From Diphasiastrum complanatum (taxonomy: Eukaryota; Streptophyta; Lycopodiopsida; Lycopodiales; Lycopodiaceae), in the NCBI GenBank assembly GCA_029204225.1, contig CM055107.1:12664486-12728485 (forward strand): a DNA stretch of 64,000 nucleotides, written 5' to 3'. The position numbers and the translations under genes are program-made. The notes below the pieces were generated by a model. The model saw nothing but the letters and a program-made list of their open reading frames with translations, had not been told where the DNA came from and did no database searches. How positions within the stretch are numbered: position 1 is the stretch's first letter; every line of letters begins with the position of its first letter. Shown piece after piece: positions 37,491-50,110 of this stretch.

Positions 37491-39234
37491 AAATTGTTGT
37501 AGTCATTTGGGCTACCAGCGAGGGCATATAGACTGCATCATTCTAAATATGCCACTCAACAACTTGAAAGGCATGCCTAAAGAGAGTCCATTTATATTCT
37601 TGCATTCCAATATCGACAATGCACTCGATGTTTGCATTAGGAGCAATAATGTTTGTCGTCTACAAATGCAGTGTATGAAGAGTTGTAAGGAGTCCACAAA
37701 AAATTGTAGGGAGTGAGATGAAAATCAAACCACAACACTATTTAGATTTTTTGAAAGTTGGAAAAATGCATAGAGTTTTTCTACTAAAAGGCTATTCATG
37801 TAATTTAAAGAAGAATATGCACAAAGCATACTACCATATATCACATATCCAAGCACTAGCAAGTACTCACAAACTAATTCAAATATTATAGCATATAGAC
37901 TTGATGTAATCACCCACAAATTGAAACTGGACTTACTAAAAAGACGTAAAATAATTGGTGGGTAACATGGTTACAATTTACTATTTTGATACCTCTACGA
38001 TGCTACCAATCCCCATAGGTCCACGAGCGCAATGGATCTTAATGAAATAAATTGAGTAGTTCCATAGTGTGACGTCGCCAGAATAATTATCTCCCAAGGT
38101 GGGTACAATGAGCAAGATTTGGAGCACAACAACAAGTACGAGGAGACATTTTTGTTGGTGGAGTGGGTTAATATCAATGCCTTTATTCTTCATCTTATAT
38201 TTTCCTACACAATGCACACAAATTATAACCAATTCTCAGATCTTACAGATTCCACACACACAATACTCTATAAATAACACTACACATAAACGAATCAAAA
38301 AACAATTGGACAACAACAGAACAACAATCCCTTGCAGGAAAATTTCTCTATATAAATTAGCATAACCTCCCAAAAATCCACAACCTGTAACCACAATGTT
38401 AGAGGCAACAAGGGGATGAAATACAATTCTAGAAACAGTGGAACACAATGCTAATGATCAAACAACGCATAAATAGCAATGATAATGCAGTTCACAAGAG
38501 AATCGAGAGTGATAGAAAGGAGAGGCACTAAGCATAACAACTTCTCCTCCTTCCCTCGTCACCTCTCTCTGTCTCCTCCTACATGTGAATAAATATTATG
38601 TAGGAGGAGCTTCCTTCTAATGTCTACGAGGGTGTGAAGGGCTGTGCCTTTTCATGGATGGGCACCACTTATCTTCATTAATAGGTCCAAATCTTAAAAG
38701 CCAAGCCCTTAATTTGTCTTTAACTACTAAAAGTGGCTTCAACCTACAATTACAAAGTTGGGCTGGCACCTGACAAACCAAGAAATCAGGGGAATATGCT
38801 TCTTTAGTAGATATAAGTCAAACATAAATTTATAAATAGACACATTTTTAGTGAAAGTGCAACCGGCCATAATGGGCCATTTAGGTGTCAATTTAATGCG
38901 GTTCCGCATTGGCATAATGGCGTGCGGTGATGATTTTGCTTCAAAAATAGCATATAAAAAGGCCTTTTTCCTTGCAAACAAATTTTTTTTAACATACTAA
39001 GTGAATGCACCACCCCTGGCATGTTTGCTACCACCTTTGCCAGCCATACTGTGGCATTAGTCTATTTCTTATGTGCGAGTATTTGTCCATTGCTTGAAAG
39101 GGCACGAAAGTCTTTATATGTCACTAGAAAATGCATCACCCCTGATGCATTATGGCATGAATGCTACCAGTGAGTCTCCTACAAAGTCTTTGACATTTTA
39201 AATAATGCGCCAAAATGGCACATTACCTTCCATA
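37491..39234. other. Spacer, no recognised gene
   Basis: Several frames of 60-88 codons show no known domain. The segment 38510-38720 is pyrimidine/purine rich and may be repeat-derived, but no partner copy was found. Confidence 0.5.
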
Positions 39235-39764
39235 GAAGGTTTGGAAAGGCACCACATGTCAAATATTTGAATGGCCAAGTGCAAGAATTGGCCACCCAGA
39301 ATCTGCTACTTGGGCCTACTTGTTTATGCTATCATATTGGATTATTTCAAGAAGTACAAAATATTCATGATCCTCAAATATTGGCAACGGTCATGCATGA
39401 ACCCCACCTCATGCAACTAACTAAGATGCTTGAATCTACCAACAAGCTTTCAAATGTTACACGAGTCAGCTTTTACGTGTTGGTGGCCACATGCAGAAGA
39501 TATGATCATGAACAAAAGAGTCATCGAATAAGCCCTTTGTGTACTCATAAAACTTCGTGCCAGCTTTATTACTCTTTTTTTTTGCCCGTTTTGCTACTTG
39601 CACCAATTTCCTTCGTCATTTCCACTTTACTACATCCGCGTTATGCTTTTGTGATCCATTGCTTTCTTGCTTGCTTGTTACCATTGCGATCTAGCACACT
39701 GTTTTTACATATGTACAATCCTACAATCACCACTACTACTACTCAGCAATGGCGATTGACTTAG
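39235..39764 (+). other. Unrecognised 165-codon frame with shared repeat
   Basis: The frame opens in the repeat shared with 35438-35580 and continues past it for about 130 codons. A plausible soluble first half (QEVQNIHDPQILATVMHEP, LTKMLESTNKL) is followed by a hydrophobic, less protein-like second half. The shared repeat suggests a decayed mobile-element gene. I do not recognise it. Confidence 0.3.
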
Positions 39765-40127
39765 TGGTACCTGCTAACGTCAACTAGATCTCTTCCCCCA
39801 ACACAGCTCTGGCCATTGCCATGTCCCCCTCCATCAACGTTACCCTTCCACTCACCTCCTCCCCTATTCGTCCAACCAGCATTCCCACCATAACCGCCAT
39901 CACCACTCCACTCATCACCATCATCACGATCACCACCATTTCCATGACTGCACAACTCCCTCCACCCATCATAGAAATGCCACTTTTGGCGAGCTGGGAT
40001 ACTCAGGCGCTGGGTTGCTGGATAGCCTTAACGGGCCTCCAACAACAACTCCACCAGCTGCTCACTAAAAGAGCTACTGAGCAATCTCGTGGCCAACTAG
40101 TGGCCGGGAAAACACTGCAGGTCTCCC

Positions 40128-40226
<99 letters not shown>

Positions 40227-40870
40227 AGAAAGTCAAAAGCCCGGGTCCAAGCCCTTCATGGCCCCAGTTTAACAAGGCCAATCTGGCAGCTCAACACGAA
40301 GATCAGCTCGTGCAGAACCTCAAGAACGAGCTTGACCCAAAAAAGATAGCCCAACATACTTACCAATCAGATTGCTAGCACCTCGTGCTGATATCTAGGG
40401 AGCTAGAGCTGGCATGAGAGTCTCTCAAAAACAACAAGAGGTCTCTCAAGGACTTAATCTACACCTTGGAGTGCAACGTCTCCAGGGAAAAAACAACAGC
40501 AACACAAAACCAGAAAAACTTCGCCGCTCGACATGCCTCCCTAGAACTCAAGGTCAAGAAGGTAGAGCAACAGGTGAAGGCATATTAAGCTGCCCTTGAT
40601 TAATTGGTTGCGGCTACAGAAGAAGAAACGCCAGCCTCTCAAAAACTCTAGAAGAAGAGGGTTGAGCATTACAAGGACCTCTCAGCTTGGTCGATCCAGC
40701 TATACAAAGACTAACAAGCAGTCCACGAGGCCATGCTCAACACATGAGACACCTAGGTGGCGACCCTACGTGCCGCACTCCAAGAAGACGAGCAGGCCCT
40801 CAAGGATGTGGATCACGAGCTGAAGGTGTTGAAGAAGCAATTCACCGTCATTCTAGAATTTTCCACTGCT
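39751..40870 (+). pseudogene. Decayed coiled-coil protein gene, stops at C-to-T sites
   Basis: A frame rich in Thr/Ile/Pro (39821-40130) runs through a (GA)n tract encoding Glu-Arg repeats. It then passes into a Leu/Lys/Glu/Gln heptad-like region with NLKNELDPKK (to 40375), and in a shifted frame from about 40395 to 40860 with KVKKVEQQVKAY and DVDHELKVLKKQF. At least eight stops interrupt the second part. Each is TAA, TAG or TGA where CAA, CAG or CGA would suit the heptads. The protein family is unknown; a long coiled coil is the only structural inference. It may derive from a retroelement Gag or a host gene. Confidence 0.45.
40132..40225. repeat. (GA)n microsatellite
   Basis: About 47 GA units, open in the surrounding plus-strand frame. 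Confidence 0.98.
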
Positions 40871-42210
<1,340 letters not shown>

Positions 42211-42955
42211 TGGGGCAAGGGAGATAGAAGAATGCGAACGGAAAAGAGAGCAGAATTATTGTGGAATAGCTCTCTTGTTCTAATCCACTGCTAAATGCAA
42301 AAATAGTCTAATAGACAGTTTATGCTAAATGTGATCACAACTTTAAGTATTCTGATTGCCCAACATGATCTTAAAAATTAATTCATACTCTAAAACAAGA
42401 GTACAGTCCACTAAAGAAATTAGAAATGATTTGTGTGTGGTACTACTGAAATCAGATTCAATGTGAAGTATAGTCCTAAAATAAATGGAAGAGCAGTATG
42501 ATAACGCGAGCTCCTCAGGCATCAAAGACAACCATCGTTTGATCAAAAACTGAGGAGTCGTAGACGTCCGTGTTCTGATCAGAGTGAATAAACAAGCGCG
42601 ATCAAACAGCAATGAAAGTGCATTCAATCACAACAAGCATTCATCTACGTTGTACACAGATAAAAGCAAGTTGCTGCTATATTACACTGAAGCACAATAC
42701 AAATAGCAAATACAACCAAAAATTACGGCGTAATTGGGAGGCTCAAATAATGTGTCTCATGGACGGAGCAACATGTAATATGTGCTTGGATGATCTATTT
42801 ATAGACTTCATCCGTGTATTAATTACATTGAATGCTTGTCACCTAATTAGGAAAGTTGTTGTACTTGGAAGTATATGGCTTCTGTGACAATTGTACACAA
42901 TATTTATGGTCAATAATTCAGCATCGTTGACGCGGACGAGGACGTCGCTGGAACA
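42211..42955 (-). repeat. 3' LTR of minus-strand copia element
   Basis: The first ~400 bp match 49156-49613. The LTR reads TG...CA in either direction (plus: TGGGGCAAGG to GCTGGAACA). On the minus strand it is preceded by a purine run AACGAGGAA, a plausible polypurine tract, and carries a TATA-like TCTATAAATAG at about 42793-42805. The length of 745 bp is inferred from these borders. Confidence 0.7.
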
Positions 42956-43099
42956 TTCCTCGTTTATTTTAGACGACCTTCGGGATTTTTCTCTCTCTCT
43001 TCGCATTTTTCGCAAGGAGCCGAAGGTGCGCTAAAAAAGACGGTGATGTCTTTAAAACAGTTTAATGCATGAAAATAGATGACCTTCGGGATTTTCTCT

Positions 43100-43630
43100 T
43101 GTCATGTACTTTTAGTACATCAGTGCTTATACATGCAAGATAATATCCAATGTAAGCTTTGTAGGCCCAAAAGGAGCTATTAGCCTTACGAACAAAGCGG
43201 TTCTCTCTTTAGGCCCTTTAAAGTAATTAATAAGGATAATAGGCCAACAAGGGCCCAATGTAGTTTGAATAATGCCTAACAAGGGCTAACTATCCCTCAA
43301 GATAGTTAAGTTAAGTTAAGTAAGAGCATTGTCTATAACTAGGCAAGAGACATCAATTTGTGAATCTTTTGGCTCATTTGAAAGTGAGAGATTCTAGCTT
43401 TCTTGTGAATGTGAGCCATAGGGATCTCCATTGCTAGGTCTCATGTGTCCTATCCACATGAATCAATGCTCCATTTCCATTGGTTGTACTCTTCCTTTTA
43501 TTGCTAATGTGATTCCATTGTGATCTCCATGTTTCTAGCTTTCTGTGGATATCTTGAATGCTTTCTACTTTTCTTGCTCTTAGCTTTACTTCCATTGTGA
43601 TTGCTATTTGCTTAGATTTGGCACATGACA
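43100..43630 (+). repeat. 5' LTR of gene-carrying element
   Basis: 531 bp with perfect 8-bp inverted ends TGTCATGT and ACATGACA. The first ~185 bp are repeated at 47047-47230. Confidence 0.85.
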
Positions 43631-43635
43631 TTTCT

Positions 43636-43647
43636 TGGTATCAGAGC
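43636..43647 (+). other. Primer binding site (initiator tRNA-Met)
   Basis: TGGTATCAGAGC, five bases after the 5' LTR end. Confidence 0.9.
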
Positions 43648-44370
43648 ATAGATCCATGATTCATGATGATTCTATGTGATTTCCATTAGATTTGATGAGT
43701 TTATTGTTTTTGTAGCTTTCTTTTTGCTATATTTTTAATTTTGAATTTTTCAGTTTTGTTTAGACGAATTTTTGACATTCAATTTTGAAGGCTGTCAAAA
43801 TAGGTGATTAGGATTTTGCTTTCACTTGATTTGAATTTTCCAAATTTGATCTGAGGTTTTATTTCTAGTTTCTTTCCATATGATTTTAGAACATTGTCTT
43901 AGGTTTGATCTGATCCATATGGCATGTCATTTGGATTAGTATCCAAAAAGTTGTGACAAATTTTGATTTGTAGCTCTAGTTTTGTTAGTTTTCTTTCTTC
44001 AAAATTCTCAACCCTGTTCTGTTGTTAATTTGACGTATTAAATCACATTCAATCAATGATTTGATCCATATTCTGATAGAGCTCGTTTTTAGCTTTTCAG
44101 AGGTACTGAGTTTGTGTGATTTGGATCAATATTGAGTAAGTTATGATCAAATTTGTGGAGATGGGTCAGAACTGCCAGAATTTTGAAATTTTTTTGTGGA
44201 TTTTTTCAAGTGAGAGAGAAGCACTTCAATATTTCAGCTTTGGAGTTTTGTTTCTCTTGTAAATATTTTTCGAATTCTTCATTTTGAAGTTTTATTTTTT
44301 TAAAAAAGAAGAAACGAAACCTAACCCTACCTACCTACAGCCCTAACGCAACCTAGCCTAGCCTAACCCT

Positions 44371-44374
<4 letters not shown>

Positions 44375-44415
<41 letters not shown>
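44375..44415. repeat. (CT)n microsatellite
   Basis: About 20 CT units at the 5' edge of the captured-fragment cluster. It follows a CTAACCCTA-like telomere-type segment at 44320-44371. Confidence 0.95.
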
Positions 44416-44417
<2 letters not shown>

Positions 44418-44419
44418 GT

Positions 44420-44600
44420 AGGCGGAGATCGCGATCCACTGGGCCAGTGACATCCAAAGCCCGAGCCCTTCTATCATTCCCCTCTTCAATCCCATACTCC
44501 ACAGACTCGCCTTCCCTCAGAGATCGAAAGCCATCAATTGTTCCATCTACTACAAATTTCTGCACATCCATATCTCCGACTAAAGGTTCAGTCTGGATTT
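44420..44600 (-). pseudogene. Captured cold-shock-domain fragment (antisense)
   Basis: The minus-strand frame encodes DGFRSLREGESVEYGIEEG followed by ARALDVTGP, which is the C-terminal half of a plant cold-shock domain (family wording GFRSL-EGE-VE-...-A-DVTGP). The first half with the RNA-binding KGFGFI/FVH motifs is absent or replaced. The frame runs into Glu-Arg translation of the CT tract, so it is not a gene in its present form. In the intact family the domain binds RNA and single-stranded DNA. Confidence 0.65.
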
Positions 44601-44650
44601 GGATAATTATCTGCGCGGATGTGTTGCTGACAGTCATAATTTTATGACTG

Positions 44651-44905
44651 TTGAGTAAACTCGAGGATGAAAAGCATCTAAATCAGAAAAATAATCATGG
44701 TGAAAATCATGAGGATTGGAAAGATATTGTTCTAAGAGGTGGTTCGTTGAAGGAAGTGGATCTCGATCAGGGCGTGAACGGCTGGGCCTCTCCTCTTGGC
44801 AGTGTGTTCATGGTCCGTGGCTGCAACTATTTTGTGAAGAAGCTCAAATCGCCTTCAGGAGACTCGATATTGAAACTTCTTGGCGTAGATTGGCTTGAAT
44901 CTGAT
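44651..44905 (+). pseudogene. Captured DUF1336 (EDR2-like C-terminal) fragment
   Basis: The plus-strand frame contains VNGWASPLGSVFMVRGCNYF then KSPSGDSILKLLGVDWLESD. This matches the start of DUF1336, the C-terminal domain of ENHANCED DISEASE RESISTANCE 2-like plant proteins (usual wording WA-P-G--F-VRG-NY----K-P-G---L---VDW). About 60 residues of a domain near 200 residues long are present. The rest is replaced by antisense sequence of another gene, so this is a fragment. Confidence 0.7.
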
Positions 44906-45060
44906 GCGAGTACCTGTTTTGCCACCACATCTGCTCCCAGTGCCTTCAACTCCTCAATCAAATCATCACGCCTCACAATGTTGATTGTTTTGATGCCCCA
45001 ATGTTTTGCAAGCTGAATGGTTTGCCTTATAGACTCTTCCACAGCTTTCAAGTCCTGGAA
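44900..45060 (-). pseudogene. Captured enoyl-reductase (MECR-like) fragment (antisense)
   Basis: The minus-strand frame encodes TIQLAKHWGIKTINIVR then LIEELKALGADVV. This is the nucleotide-binding strand-helix-strand of the mitochondrial 2-enoyl-thioester reductase branch of zinc-type alcohol dehydrogenases (usual wording QLA---GI-TIN--R...L---GAD-V). The usual glycine motif before QLA is not preserved. The fragment is about 50 residues of a ~360-residue enzyme. It abuts the DUF1336 piece in opposite orientation. Confidence 0.6.
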
Positions 45061-45232
45061 CGGGCGCCCGCTGTTTGAAGTCGAAGGACTGAAGATCCAC
45101 ACTTCATCTTCTCTCACTTCCTCCAACTCCTTCGGTTGAGATTGGCTTCGGTTATGTCTTTTCTCTCTCTACCGCCCTCTTTCTCTCTCCGTCGGTTACC
45201 TTGTCTCTCTCTCTCTCCTCGCGACTTCGGCT

Positions 45233-46740
45233 ATGAGCAACACGACTCATATGGAGACTCTTTGGGCTATGATGAAAACTATTGTGACCAAAATAAAAAC
45301 CATGAGCCATACCAATCAAATCAATCTAATATTGATGGCGGTTTTTATAGTAGTGATAGTGATGACGCTATATTCACGACAATCAAAACATTATCGCAAT
45401 TCACAAGGTGATAAATCACCAGGGAACATTGGAACAACGAGCACAACAATCTATAGCAGCCAGAGGTGTGCCAACGAATGTTCATCAAAATGTCCAACAA
45501 ACAGGTGAAGCTTCAAGGACCCGACATTTTGAGGATGATGAACAATCTGATAGTGGAAGTCAAGACTCAAATCAAGGAGTGCACATTGATATTGATCCCA
45601 AAGGAACAGTCAACATTGGGAATTTGCTACAAACATGCCTTGGGAATCAAAATGGTAGTGATCAAGAGGAAATGTCTCGTATGAAAGATCCAATGCAGGA
45701 AACGAATTCAAATGAATCTGATGATTCTTCATCAAGATTATCAGAGGATGAACCAGAAGTGCAATTTGATGAGGAAAAGCAGTTACCAATGACGGAAAAG
45801 CCTATTCAACAGATGGATCAGCCAATTTCATCAACAGCTCTTGATTTCCCATTGAATTCACAGAAAATGGACAATCAACATTTATGCAGTGCTATAGAAT
45901 GTACACAACTTTGGCAACATAAATGTAATTCTCAATTTGAATCGACCCAAAAAATTCCAATTGTAAATACAATGTCAATGCAAGGACATCGAAAATCAAC
46001 TGAGGACAACAAACATGATGCGGAGGATTATGACAATATTTTTGTTTTCAATATTGATCTTCAATTGAGCAAGACAAGGGCCAATTCAGGCAAAAAAGTT
46101 GTCAATGGGACAAATCACTCAAGGACCCTATCTTCCTTGAGATCACCAGAATTATCACATCACATTCAACCAGAAAACTTATCTGAAACATCTTGTGAAA
46201 TAGGATTAACAGACAAGGATACAACTGATCTATATGAATGTTTCACATTCAATATAGAGTGCACAACGAAATGTGACGAAACTTGTATTATACAAGCTGG
46301 AAATTGTCCTAGCTATGAGATGGGACAAACAATCAAAGATCCATTATATCACAGTTTGTGGTTCAAAATATTCGAAATGTCAATTTTTTGAACATGATGA
46401 TCTAATCTACGAAAGATTCTTCGTAGAGGCTTTGAGTGAAAGGGAAATTAATACTCTTTGCAAGCATCTCATTCACTCAATATTCTTGGAAATGAATGTC
46501 CATTCAGAATATCGATTGTCATTTCCAGAGATCAATCAAAGCATCTTGGTTCCTATATTGAAGATTAAATATGCCAATAGTTCCTTCATGCAGGATCTTC
46601 ACAATTCAGATGCAAGGCTTGTGGTTATCATTGAAGCATTTGGATTGAACAACAAAGTGACTACCAAACAACATGACAAAATCTTCAGCCCAGCAAAGCT
46701 GGATACAATGCCAAAATACGATCCTAAAGGAATTGGATAG
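45233..46740 (+). CDS. Unrecognised long frame in gene-carrying LTR element
   Basis: The main open stretch is 45408-46391 (327 codons if opened at GTG 45408). A preceding frame with an Asp/Asn/Tyr-rich segment ends at 45411, and a following frame (46273-46740) contains YERFFVEALSEREINTLCKHL, seen in part as FVEALSEREI. The frames probably formed one ORF of about 450-500 codons before two small indels near 45408 and 46380. It is acidic and rich in Ser, Asp, Glu, Gln and Asn (EDDEQSDSGSQDSNQG), with Cys pairs near 46250-46300 (ECTTKCDETC). No known Gag, Pol or host domain was recognised. It could be a divergent Gag or another captured gene. Confidence 0.5.
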
Positions 46741-47046
46741 ATCATCCAATTTGTCACGATGCCGAAGAAGCAGACAAAAGAGGATATTGCAATTTGGGTT
46801 ACAATAAGCAATATGGTGCTTCATCAACCTCTTTTTTGACCATCAGTTTTTTCCTCCATGGGAACAAGGAATACAGTCTGAAGCTAGCAAAATGGATTCA
46901 ATTCGATAGCTTTGGATCTGTAATGGGGCAATAAATTATTATTTTTTGAACGACACACCCTTAGTCATAACTACTTAACCAAGGCGATCCAGCTAATCAG
47001 ACAAGCGTCTTCATTTTTGAGGACAAAAATGTTTAAGTAGCGGGAG

Positions 47047-47230
47047 TGTCATGTACTTTTAGTACATCAGTGCTTACACATGCAAGATAATATCCAATGT
47101 AAGCTTTGTAGGCCCAAACGAAGCTATTAGCCTTAAGAACAAGGCGGTTCCCTCTTTAGGCCCTCCAAAGTAATTAATAAGGATAATAGGCCAACAAGGG
47201 CCCAATGTAGTTTGAATAATACTTAACAAG
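47047..47230 (+). repeat. 3' LTR (truncated) of gene-carrying element
   Basis: This matches the first ~185 bp of the 5' LTR at roughly 92-95% by eye. Similarity stops at 47230, where unrelated sequence beginning TGTTGCGGAAGC starts. Confidence 0.85.
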
Positions 47231-47658
47231 TGTTGCGGAAGCTTTTTCGTTTCGTGTTTCTCTCTTCTGATTCGCAAACAATTTTCTATCTTTGAATTTT
47301 CTTTTCGTGCGGAAGCTCTTACGGGATCCCAGACACTCGACTACACATCACATAGCATATTTTATTCTAGCAATCAAGAGACACAGCACAAGGCCAAGAG
47401 ATACACGAAATAGAGCGACTATATTGTCAGTTTGGTTTTAGAGCTCTGCTCGTTGGCAGACTTTCATGCACAACTATGGTATTTTGATTTCTTACTCTAT
47501 TTGCTACGTCTCTCTCTGTTTCTTACAGATCTCTATAAAATTTTCATCACTTTTTTTTTCTTTTTTTTTGGTTATGATCCAGAGAGGATCGTTTATACCT
47601 CCACTGTGTGGAGTTTACAAGATAGCCAAATGTAGAATCACAAGACTAGTTAACGTAA
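47231..47658. other. Unassigned sequence between nested elements
   Basis: It begins with TG at the break of the truncated LTR and holds a T-rich run at 47550-47570. It may be another LTR fragment, but no partner copy was found. Confidence 0.4.
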
Positions 47659-48345
47659 TCAAGAGTGCTTCCCATAGATGCATGATTCACAAAAGAAAGA
47701 TTTCCTATCTAATGAAGAAGAGAAACTCAGTACATCAACTAAATTATTACAAGGCATATAAGAAAGTGATCTTGTATTCACGTGTCCAGATCGACTATGC
47801 CACAGAACAGCACTATCGTTTACATTTTCATTAGAGATACTAGCTAATGCAACTGAATTAGAGAGTATGTAAAAATTTTCGAATCTAGTGCATGTAGTCA
47901 GAGTAGTATCTTCCTCGAGTATTGTACACTGCTCAGATGAGAAAGTAACAGTGTAGCCCTCATCAGTTATCTTAGAGACTGATAATAGGTTCTTTGACAA
48001 CTGAGGAACATGAAGGATGTTAGGAACACAAATGGACAGATCGTTGTTGAAGCTGATCTTCACTGCTCCTTTGCCTTCCATGCGTATGGTGCTAGAATCT
48101 CCGAGGTAGATAAATTGGTCTTTGCTGTAAGTTGTGTACTCCGTAAACCATTCCTTGCCACAGGTCATGTGTTGGGTAGCGCCGCTGTCCAGGTTCCAGC
48201 TATCACAGTCTTCGCTGCTGCTGTAAGCCATTAACAAGTGTGTTTCTGCTCCTTGAATTCCGCCATGTTGGAGGAGTCTGGCTGCTACTGTTGTTGCTAT
48301 TTCTTTGCCTTGTTGTAAATCCTGATGCGACACTCCTTGATGTCA
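47659..48345 (-). pseudogene. Copia protease and GAG-pre-integrase domain
   Basis: The minus-strand frame of 224 codons has the retropepsin site WNLDSGATQHMT (about 48163-48200) with the catalytic Asp-Ser-Gly intact. It continues with LHVPQLSKNLLSVSKI and the pre-integrase zinc region LWHSRSGHVN...CESCIYGK. It stops at about 47660, where unrelated sequence begins, so the integrase core and RT are gone. A frameshift separates it from the zinc knuckle upstream. Confidence 0.9.
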
Positions 48346-49109
48346 TGATTAGCACTTTTGCAATATTTGCAGAAAAGCTTCTTACGCGATCCACCATGCT
48401 CACCTTGAGTGTGAGGCTTCTATTGTTTTTGCTGCACTTGATTCTTACCCTTGGAATAGTCTTTTTTCTTGGTGTATAGAGCCATGGATTTGTCTTTGAT
48501 GGATAGGCTACTAGTCTTTCTCCGCATTTCTTCTTGAAGAAGATGACCGATCACCTTTTGAAGAGTGAGGTCGGGTTGTGTGGAGATCATCACCACAAAG
48601 TGCTCATAGGACTTTGGAAGAGAAGAAAGCAAGATCATAACGGCATCATCATCTTGAATAGAACATCCTATAGTTAATAACTGATCTAACAGGGACTTGA
48701 AGCTGTTGATGTGAGAAGTGATGGCAGTAGAATCAGACATGCTAAGAGTAAAAAACTTCCTTCTAAGATGTAATCTTGTCGTTACATCGTGAGTCTCATA
48801 AAGACTTGATAACAAGTCCAATGCTTCCTTAGAGGTTTTGCACGTGCTAACATGAGATATTTGGGAGTCGGCCAGATTGAGCATGATACATGTTAGGGCC
48901 CTCTGATCTTTGATCCTCCAGGCCTTTGCTTGATTACCATGTTTCAGTTTCAGGTCTACACCTTCTACTACATCCCAAAGATCTCTATCTATCAACATCA
49001 TTCTAAGTTTTAACTTCCAGATGTAGAAGTTAGAACCATTGAGCTTGTCAATGACTCTAGCTTCACTGAGTGATGAAGATGAAAAGCTACCTATATACAA
49101 ATAGAACAA
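48336..49109 (-). pseudogene. Copia Gag with CCHC knuckle, one in-frame stop
   Basis: The minus-strand frame of 229 codons starts near the Gag N-terminus (KLNGSNFYIWKLKLRMML, DLWDVVEG). It runs through the UBN2-type region (LLSSLYETHDV, LLSSLPKSYEHF) to a TAG at 48420-48422. The same frame continues past the TAG into CKYCKSANHDIKEC, the CX2CX4HX4C nucleocapsid knuckle (about 48336-48385). The start at 49109 lies 28 nt after the primer site, which fits a short leader. Apart from that stop, Gag is remarkably well preserved. Confidence 0.9.
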
Positions 49110-49137
49110 AGTTAATCTCTCGGTTTATTTGAGCTAC

Positions 49138-49149
49138 GCTCTGATACCA
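49138..49149 (-). other. Primer binding site (minus strand)
   Basis: Reverse complement reads TGGTATCAGAGC, six bases from the LTR edge at 49156. It fixes the orientation of this copia element as minus. Confidence 0.9.
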
Positions 49150-49155
49150 ATCTGA

Positions 49156-49767
<612 letters not shown>

Positions 49768-49936
49768 CTTTACTATATGGATATTACACTTTATTCGTGC
49801 CCCTAAGGAAGTTTTTTAAAATTTCGAGCCTTTTGGTGGAAAACTTGGTTTTCATCATACGGTCAATGCACATTATAGGGATTCAATCTAACGGTGTACT
49901 TTTTAAGCACTGGTGCACTAAGAGATACTAAAATTT

Positions 49937-50110
49937 CTATAAAAGGGAAGATGACTACAACCCTAAGTTTCACTCTTCTTGCTCTCCCTCTCTCTCTTGC
50001 TTTAGCTCTCTCGGTTTGCTTCTCTACTGCTGCTATCTCTGCTTGGATGAGAGGAGACCTGTGAAAGCTTGCGGAAGAGTATTCGGGTGGAAGATACTGC
50101 ATACTAAGGT
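49937..50110 (+). promoter_or_regulatory. Possible TATA box with CT-rich leader
   Basis: CTATAAAAG at about 49937 is followed about 20-60 nt downstream by ACAACCCTAAG (telo-box-like) and a CT-rich stretch, then a GTAAGAAA donor-like site at 50109. The layout resembles a plant promoter and first exon, but no protein was recognised downstream. It could be LTR sequence. Confidence 0.25.

Larger units (their letters stand above)
43100..47230 (+). mobile_element. Non-autonomous LTR element carrying host gene fragments
   Basis: The 5' LTR at 43100-43630 has an 8-bp terminal inverted repeat TGTCATGT/ACATGACA. A tRNA-Met primer site follows at 43636-43647. The 3' LTR begins at 47047 behind a purine run (AGTAGCGGGAG) and is cut after 184 bp. 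The internal 3.4 kb shows no Gag zinc knuckle, protease, integrase or RT. It contains a (CT)n tract, an antisense cold-shock-domain piece, a sense DUF1336 piece, an antisense enoyl-reductase-like piece and a long unrecognised frame. This resembles gene-transducing retroelements such as maize Bs1. It appears inserted inside the minus-strand copia element that has LTRs at 42211 and 49156. Confidence 0.8.

Noticed and set aside
44353-44637. Intact small cold-shock protein gene
   Set aside because: The first half of the domain with RNA-binding motifs is missing and the frame runs into Glu-Arg microsatellite translation, so it is only a fragment.
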